64,000 nucleotides of DNA from Nocardioides kongjuensis (lineage in GTDB: Bacteria; Actinomycetota; Actinomycetes; Propionibacteriales; Nocardioidaceae). A program made the position numbers and the translations under genes. Position 1 is the stretch's first letter. Each line of letters starts with the position of its first letter. Shown here one piece after another: positions 59,373-64,000 of this stretch. The DNA is taken from the NCBI RefSeq assembly GCF_013409625.1, contig NZ_JACCBF010000001.1:2235001-2299000 (forward strand). The letters run 5' to 3'. The notes under the pieces are model-generated. The model was not told the DNA's origin, searched no databases, and worked only from the letters and a program-made list of their open reading frames with translations.

Positions 59373-60097
59373 CAGTCGACGTCCTCGGCGAAGGGGTAGG
59401 CCAGCGTGGGCAGCCACTCCTCCCAGGCCTTGCGGTGCCGGCCGTCGGCGATCACGCGGGCCAGCGCGGTATCCAGGGCGTCGCGGACGTCGGGGCGGTG
59501 CTTCGCGACTCCGAGGGCCCAGCGGTTGCCCGTCGGCACGGTGAACGCGACCTCGAAGCGGGGGTCGCCCTCGCCGAGCGGGACGAACACGACGTCGTCG
59601 TCGACCACCGCCTCGACGGCGCCGGCCTCGAGGGCGGCCAGCATGTCGCCGTACACGTCACCGGAGCCGCCGTCGCCGAAGGCGACCGGCTGCGCACCGG
59701 CGAAGGTCCGGGCGAGCGCCATGTTGGTGCTGCCGTCGATCGCGGCGACCTTGCGTCCGGCCAGGTCGGCGACCGAGGTGATCCCCGAGCCCCGGCGGAC
59801 GAGGACGCTCTCGTGGAAGACGGCGTAGGGGCGGGTGAAGTCGACCTGCTGGAGCCGGTCCTCCGTCACGCCCTGCCCGCACAGGATCGCGTCCGCGGTC
59901 CCCGCCTGCACGGCGGGGATCATCTCCGGCCACGATGTCTGCACCCAGCCGAACGGCCGTCCGAGCTCCTCGGCGAGGAGCGCGGCGACCGCCGGCTCGA
60001 AGCCACGGCGCCCGCCCTCGGCCGCGAGGGGGGTGAACAGCGGCGGCGCGTCCGCGTCGATGCACGCCAGCCGCAGCACGTCGGCAGCGGCGCTCAC
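59372..60097 (-). CDS. Solute-binding protein family 3 domain without signal peptide
   Basis: The 241-residue protein has the amino-acid/amine periplasmic-binding fold: FEPAVAALLAEELGRPFGW, GTADAILCGQGVTEDRLQQV, FTRPYAVFHESVLVRRGSG and LAGRKVAAIDGSTN. It begins MSAAADVLRLACIDADAPPL with no hydrophobic leader, and the only start consistent with the upstream overlap is GTG 60097 (GTGA with the ligase stop). It therefore looks cytoplasmic. No permease or ATPase is adjacent. It may bind a pathway intermediate as a carrier, sensor or enzyme, or be exported by an unusual route. Confidence 0.85.
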   Translation of the reverse strand: MSAAADVLRLACIDADAPPLFTPLAAEGGRRGFEPAVAALLAEELGRPFGWVQTSWPEMIPAVQAGTADAILCGQGVTEDRLQQVDFTRPYAVFHESVLVRRGSGITSVADLAGRKVAAIDGSTNMALARTFAGAQPVAFGDGGSGDVYGDMLAALEAGAVEAVVDDDVVFVPLGEGDPRFEVAFTVPTGNRWALGVAKHRPDVRDALDTALARVIADGRHRKAWEEWLPTLAYPFAEDVD

Positions 60098-61485
60098 GGG
60101 GCGTCGTCCCAGTAGGTCGAGCGCTCCCAGTCCGTGACGGCGCCGCAGAACCGCGCCCACTCGTCGGCGTGGAAGTCGACGAGCAGCTGCGAGAGGTCCT
60201 CGCCCAGCGCCGAGGTCAGCACCTCGTCGTCCTGGAAGGCGACGATGGCCTCGCCGAGCGTCATCGGGAGCCGCGGGAAGCGTGCATCCTGCGGGGTGTC
60301 GTACGACGACCCGACCGTCGGCGCACCCGGGTCGATGGCGTTCTTCAACCCGTCCTCGCAGGCGGCGATCATGACGGCGTGCGAGAGGTACGGGTTGACC
60401 GCGGCGTCCGGCAGCTTGTACTCGAGCCGGCCGTTGGCCGAGAGCCGCACCGTGCAGGTCTTGTTGTCGAGCCCCCAGTCGATGCGCGACGGCGCGAACT
60501 GCCCGGCGTCCCAGTAGCGCTTGTAGGAGTTGACCGTCGAGCCGTTGACCAGCATCGCACCGGCGGAGTGGGTGAGCAGGCCGCCGAGGGCGTGCCGGCC
60601 CTCCTCCGAGAGGTGGAGCTCGGTGCGACCGGCCTCCTCGAGGACGTTGACGCCGTCGCGCCACAGGCTGAAGTTGTGGTGACACCCGTTGCCCATCATC
60701 CCGGTGGCGGGCTTGGGCATGAAGCTGGCCTCGATGCCGAGCTCGCGGGCGACCTGCTTGCAGATCTGGCGGTAGGTGACGAGGCGGTCCGCGGTGAGGT
60801 TCGCGTGGTCGTACATGAAGTTGAGCTCGACCTGGTACTCGTCCTCGTAGTCACCCTCGATCATGTCCAGGCCCAGGGCCTGGGCGTAGTCGATCACCCT
60901 GGTGACGATCGGGCGGTTCCGCTCGAGGTGCTCGATGTGGTAGGCCGGGCTCGAGTCCGGACGGAAGCGACCCTCGAGGCCCTCGCCCTTCCAGGTCATC
61001 TCCGGCTCGCAGCCGGTCCGCATCTCCAGCCCGGTGCGCTCGGTGAACTCGCCGTGCACGCGACGGAGCAGGCCGCGGCTGTCGCAGGCGTACGCCGCGC
61101 CGGCGCCCTCCGCCAGGTGGTCGGGCTCGTAGAGCCGGCAGAACACCCGGGCGTAGGTGGTGTCCCACGGCAGGACCGCGAACGTCTCGAGGTCGGGGAT
61201 CGCGGTGTACTCGGCCGCGTTGACGCCGCCGCCGAGCAGGACCCCGCCCCGCGTGGTCTGCAGGTTGGCGACGGCGGTCCGGTGCTGCTGCACGCCCTTG
61301 ACCGCCGCCCGCTCGAAGTGGTTGGCCGGCATCACCTTGCCGACCACGCGTCCGGTGATCGTGACGGCCTGGTAGTAGACGTACTTGACGCCGCGCTCGG
61401 CGATGGTCGACAGGGCGGCCGCGAGGTGGGGGCTCGACGCGTTCTGCTCTCGGTGCAGGTCGAGTGCGCTCGTGCTCATGGGCAT
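60094..61485 (-). CDS. Glutamine-synthetase-like gamma-glutamyl-amine ligase
   Basis: The 463-residue protein is of the GS superfamily, non-GlnA branch. It has CEPEMTWKGEG (metal-binding Glu), EYQVELNF, the ATP/His region MMGNGCHHNFSLW and SANGRLEYKLPDAAVNPYL. Members of this branch (PuuA, GlnA3/A4, PipC-type) join glutamate to amines, polyamines or amino acids using ATP. In this operon it would gamma-glutamylate the amino-aldehyde or amine made by the P450 step. ATG 61485 and ATG 61479 are both usable. Confidence 0.9.
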   Translation of the reverse strand: MPMSTSALDLHREQNASSPHLAAALSTIAERGVKYVYYQAVTITGRVVGKVMPANHFERAAVKGVQQHRTAVANLQTTRGGVLLGGGVNAAEYTAIPDLETFAVLPWDTTYARVFCRLYEPDHLAEGAGAAYACDSRGLLRRVHGEFTERTGLEMRTGCEPEMTWKGEGLEGRFRPDSSPAYHIEHLERNRPIVTRVIDYAQALGLDMIEGDYEDEYQVELNFMYDHANLTADRLVTYRQICKQVARELGIEASFMPKPATGMMGNGCHHNFSLWRDGVNVLEEAGRTELHLSEEGRHALGGLLTHSAGAMLVNGSTVNSYKRYWDAGQFAPSRIDWGLDNKTCTVRLSANGRLEYKLPDAAVNPYLSHAVMIAACEDGLKNAIDPGAPTVGSSYDTPQDARFPRLPMTLGEAIVAFQDDEVLTSALGEDLSQLLVDFHADEWARFCGAVTDWERSTYWDDAP

Positions 61486-61508
61486 TCCTTGGTGAGTGGA
61501 CCGGTCGC

Positions 61509-62732
61509 TCAGGCGGCCGGGACGGGGTGGGAGAACTGCTCGCGCAGCTCGCGCTGGCGAGCCGGGCCGAGGTTGACGGCGAGGGTGCCGACAGGACGGC
61601 CCTCGCGGTGGTAGGTGACGAGGAGGCCGTCGAGGAGCCGCTCGGGGTCGCCCTCGGCGACGACGACCTCGTCGGCCAGCGCCGGTGAGCCCAGGCTCTG
61701 CAGGCGCAGGCCGAGCTGGTCGCTCCAGAACGACGGGACTGGACGGAACTCATCGGTGACCGGCCGGCCGGCGAGGTCGGCGACCAGGGTGGCGGCGGCG
61801 ACCCTGGCCGTGTCGGTCGGGATCGACCAGTGCTCGACCCGGCGTGGCACGTCGTCGAAGACCGGGTTGGGGAAGCGGGCGACGTCGCCCACGGCGACGA
61901 CCCGCTCGGCTCCGACCACCCGCATCCGGTTGTCCGTCAGCACGCCGTCGGCGAGGTCCAGGCCGTTCTCGGCCAGCCACTCGGTGTTGCACAGCGAGCC
62001 GACCGCCTCGACGACGACGTCGGCCGGCAGCACGCGGCCCGAGCCGAGGACGACGCCCTCGACCCGCTCCCCGCCGAGGTAGCCGGTGATCCCGGTGCCG
62101 AGGACGAAGCGGATGCCGGCGGCCTCCAGGTGCCGCTGGATCGCGGTCGACGCCACGGCGCCGATCACCCGCTCCATCGGCGTCCCGACGGGTTCGACGA
62201 CCGTCACGTCGTGGCCGAGCGTGCGCAGGGTGGCCGCTGACTCGCAGCCGATGAATCCCGCGCCCACCACGACCACGCGCTGCCCGGGCCGGCGTCCGAG
62301 GTCGGCGCGGAGCGCGTGGCTGTCCTCGACCGTGCGCAGGACGTGCCGGCCCGCCGTGGGGCCGGGGACGTCGAGACGGCGGGGTCGCAGCCCGGTCGCG
62401 ACGACCAACCCTTCGTAGGGCGTCGCGGCACCGGATCCGGTCCACACGACGCCTGCGCGCAGGTCGGAGGCGACGACCGGGTCGCCGAGCCTGAAGTCGA
62501 CGTCCGCCGTGCTCGCCCGGCGCCGGAACGCGAGGCGCTCGGCCAGCTCGGCCGGCGGTAGGTGGTCGCCCGACGCGAGCACCTCCTTCGACAGCGGCGG
62601 GCGGTTGTAGGGCAGGTGCGGCTCGGCGCCCAGGACCGTGATCGAGCCGGTGTGGCCGGCGACGCGCAGCTGCTCGGCGGCGCGCAGGCCACCGAGCGAG
62701 CCGCCGACCACGACGACGCGCGGGGTGCTCAT
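61509..62732 (-). CDS. FAD-dependent ferredoxin reductase
   Basis: The 407-residue flavoprotein has the FAD motif VVVVGGSLGGLRAAEQL, HLPYNRPPLSKEVL, the NAD(P)H motif VVVVGAGFIGCESA and VVAVGDVARF. It is of the class that supplies electrons to P450s through small ferredoxins. It starts 7 bases after the ferredoxin stop, so the three electron-transfer components are encoded together in order P450, ferredoxin, reductase. It completes a three-component, class I-type monooxygenase. Confidence 0.93.
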   Translation of the reverse strand: MSTPRVVVVGGSLGGLRAAEQLRVAGHTGSITVLGAEPHLPYNRPPLSKEVLASGDHLPPAELAERLAFRRRASTADVDFRLGDPVVASDLRAGVVWTGSGAATPYEGLVVATGLRPRRLDVPGPTAGRHVLRTVEDSHALRADLGRRPGQRVVVVGAGFIGCESAATLRTLGHDVTVVEPVGTPMERVIGAVASTAIQRHLEAAGIRFVLGTGITGYLGGERVEGVVLGSGRVLPADVVVEAVGSLCNTEWLAENGLDLADGVLTDNRMRVVGAERVVAVGDVARFPNPVFDDVPRRVEHWSIPTDTARVAAATLVADLAGRPVTDEFRPVPSFWSDQLGLRLQSLGSPALADEVVVAEGDPERLLDGLLVTYHREGRPVGTLAVNLGPARQRELREQFSHPVPAA

Positions 62733-62739
62733 GGTCGGC

Positions 62740-62928
62740 TCAGTCCGCGATCAGGATGGCCTGGACGGGGCACACGTCCGCCGCCTCCTCGACGTACTCG
62801 AGCAGCTCGTCGCTCGGCGTGCCGTCGTACTCGAGGTGGCCCTCCTCGTTGATCCGGAAGACCTCGGGCGCGGCGATCGCGCACTGGCCGTGGTCCTGGC
62901 ACATCGTCATGTCGACGGTGACCTTCAT
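62740..62928 (-). CDS. P450-type [3Fe-4S] ferredoxin
   Basis: The 62-residue ferredoxin has three cysteines (C10, C16, C53) in CQDHGQC and DVCPVQAI, with His13 where a fourth ligand would be. That is the signature of 3Fe-4S ferredoxins serving actinobacterial P450s. It carries one electron from the reductase to the P450. GAGGAGTCACC lies just before ATG 62928. Confidence 0.93.
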   Translation of the reverse strand: MKVTVDMTMCQDHGQCAIAAPEVFRINEEGHLEYDGTPSDELLEYVEEAADVCPVQAILIAD

Positions 62929-62958
62929 GGTGACTCCTCGGGTGGTCGTTGGGTGGGG

Positions 62959-64000
62959 TCAGGAACCGGGCGTGAACCCGATGGGCAGGCTCGTCGGGCC
63001 GGTGTTGCCGGAGTCGGGGAGCCACGCGTCGCCGGGCAGCAACCGGATGTCGCGCATCCGGCGGGCGAGCAGCGGGAGGGCCTCGCTCATGTCCGATCGG
63101 GCCACGAAGTGCCCCAGGCAGTGGTGGGCTCCGCCGCCGAAGCCGAAGTGGGGCTTGCGCTCCGCGGTGATGTCGAAGCCCTCCGCGAACACGCGCGGGT
63201 CGGTGCCGGCGGACTCGCTGTAGAGGTGGACCGTGGTCCCGGTCGTGAGCTGGACGCCCTCGAACTCGAAGTCCTCGAGCACCTCGCGGGTCACCCAGCG
63301 CACCGTCGGGTTCACCCGCATGACCTCCTCGACCGCGGCCCGGCCGAGGTCGGGGCGCTCGGCGAGCAGGCGCCACTGGTCGAGGTGGCGGCTGAATGTC
63401 TGCATCGCGAGGCCGAGCTGGTTGCGCGTGGTGTCGAAGCCGCCGAAGATCAGCAGCACCATGGCGTCACGCAGCTCGGTGTCGCTGAGCCGGCCGTCCT
63501 CCTCGCGCGAGGCGTTGACGAGGGCCGTCACGAAGTCGTCACGGGGGTGGGCGCGACGGTCCGCGATGAGCTCGTCGGAGTAGGCGTAGAGCCGCTCGAG
63601 CGCCGCCTCGATCTGCGGGAGGTCCTCCTTGAGGGTCACGCCCATCGCGAGCCCGATGGTCACCGACTCGCGGGCGATCACGGGCCACTCCTCCTCGGGC
63701 AGGCCGAGCATGATCGCGATGACGCGCGCGGCGTAGGGCTCGGCGAACTCGCTGACGAACTCGCACCGGTCCCTCGCCGCGAAGCCGTCGATCAGCTCGG
63801 TGGCGAGCGCCTGGAAGCGCGGCACCAGAGCGCCGATCAGCTTGGGCGAGAAGGCCGGGTTCATCAGGCGGCGCAGCCGGTGGTGCTCGGCGCCCTCCTT
63901 GTTGAGGATCCAGCTGGCCCACCACTGCGCGAAGGGCCCGTCGACGACGCCGTTGTGCGCCGGCCACGCCACGCTGCCCTGGCGCAGCCTGGGGTGCTTG
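62959..64000 (-). CDS. Cytochrome P450, N-terminus beyond the right edge
   Basis: The frame is open from the edge (HPRLRQGSVAWPAHNG onward) to the stop at 62959, about 347 residues, lacking roughly 40-60 N-terminal residues. It shows HHRLRRLMNPAFS (helix C), the I-helix FGGFDTTRNQL, ERPDLGRAAVEEVMR with the ExxR-type region, and the haem loop FGFGGGAHHCLGHFVARSD with the axial Cys. It hydroxylates a small substrate using the adjacent ferredoxin and reductase. The operon context points to alpha-hydroxylation of a cyclic secondary amine. Confidence 0.92.
   Translation of the reverse strand, partial: KHPRLRQGSVAWPAHNGVVDGPFAQWWASWILNKEGAEHHRLRRLMNPAFSPKLIGALVPRFQALATELIDGFAARDRCEFVSEFAEPYAARVIAIMLGLPEEEWPVIARESVTIGLAMGVTLKEDLPQIEAALERLYAYSDELIADRRAHPRDDFVTALVNASREEDGRLSDTELRDAMVLLIFGGFDTTRNQLGLAMQTFSRHLDQWRLLAERPDLGRAAVEEVMRVNPTVRWVTREVLEDFEFEGVQLTTGTTVHLYSESAGTDPRVFAEGFDITAERKPHFGFGGGAHHCLGHFVARSDMSEALPLLARRMRDIRLLPGDAWLPDSGNTGPTSLPIGFTPGS

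Overview
The window is about 72% G+C, with codon use, frequent GTG starts and 4-base stop/start overlaps typical of a high-GC actinobacterium. A Cys-less DUF222/HNH protein, a ligase-less LigD (PE-POL), a Tat-exported class I cholesterol oxidase and a single-chain acyl-CoA carboxylase point to Nocardioides or a close relative in the Nocardioidaceae. This is inference from gene content. I see no rRNA, tRNA, CRISPR array, insertion sequence or phage gene; it looks like chromosome.

Layout. 0-12 kb: mixed housekeeping and exported proteins (quinone oxidoreductase, HNH nuclease, YhhN lysoplasmalogenase, BNR-repeat exo-sialidase-like protein, HutD, an RTX-repeat exoprotein, cholesterol oxidase behind a KstR-like operator, PE-POL, two DUF202 proteins coupled to a LysR regulator). 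12.3-19 kb: one tight operon of an ABC importer (lipoprotein, two permeases, ATPase), a sulfatase and an amidohydrolase, divergent from the LysR gene, with two matching ATAG-N7-CTAT sites between them. 19.3-21.4 kb: a DUF222/HNH gene with a LexA-like box and a secreted protein of unknown role.

21.4-43.6 kb is the most unusual part. It holds a 1740-residue exported protein with 14 MBG repeats; divergently, an animal-type haem peroxidase fused to RTX, FN3 and Big_5-like domains; a membrane-anchored protein with a His-rich tail; a 1537-residue multicopper oxidase with a polytopic membrane N-terminus; a lytic transglycosylase; a five-helix membrane protein with a His-containing tail; and a regulatory block (NarL-type regulator, sensor kinase, stand-alone receiver, SARP activator). 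Haem peroxidases with RTX repeats and giant multicopper oxidases are the two enzyme classes known to oxidise Mn(II) in bacteria, so I propose an extracellular, perhaps manganese-oxidising, locus. That is a hypothesis.

43.7-55.6 kb: an amidohydrolase/amino-acid permease pair under a divergent LacI regulator with a perfect operator palindrome, the large acyl-CoA carboxylase, a methyltransferase and a DUF1326/DUF2182 pair. 55.6-64 kb: a LuxR-type regulator followed by a compact operon of P450, 3Fe-4S-type ferredoxin, ferredoxin reductase, glutamine-synthetase-like ligase, a leaderless solute-binding-fold protein, two class I glutamine-amidotransferase-fold hydrolases and an aldehyde dehydrogenase. 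This resembles the mycobacterial pip/mor genes for cyclic secondary amines joined to a gamma-glutamyl (Puu-like) pathway ending at a dicarboxylate semialdehyde.
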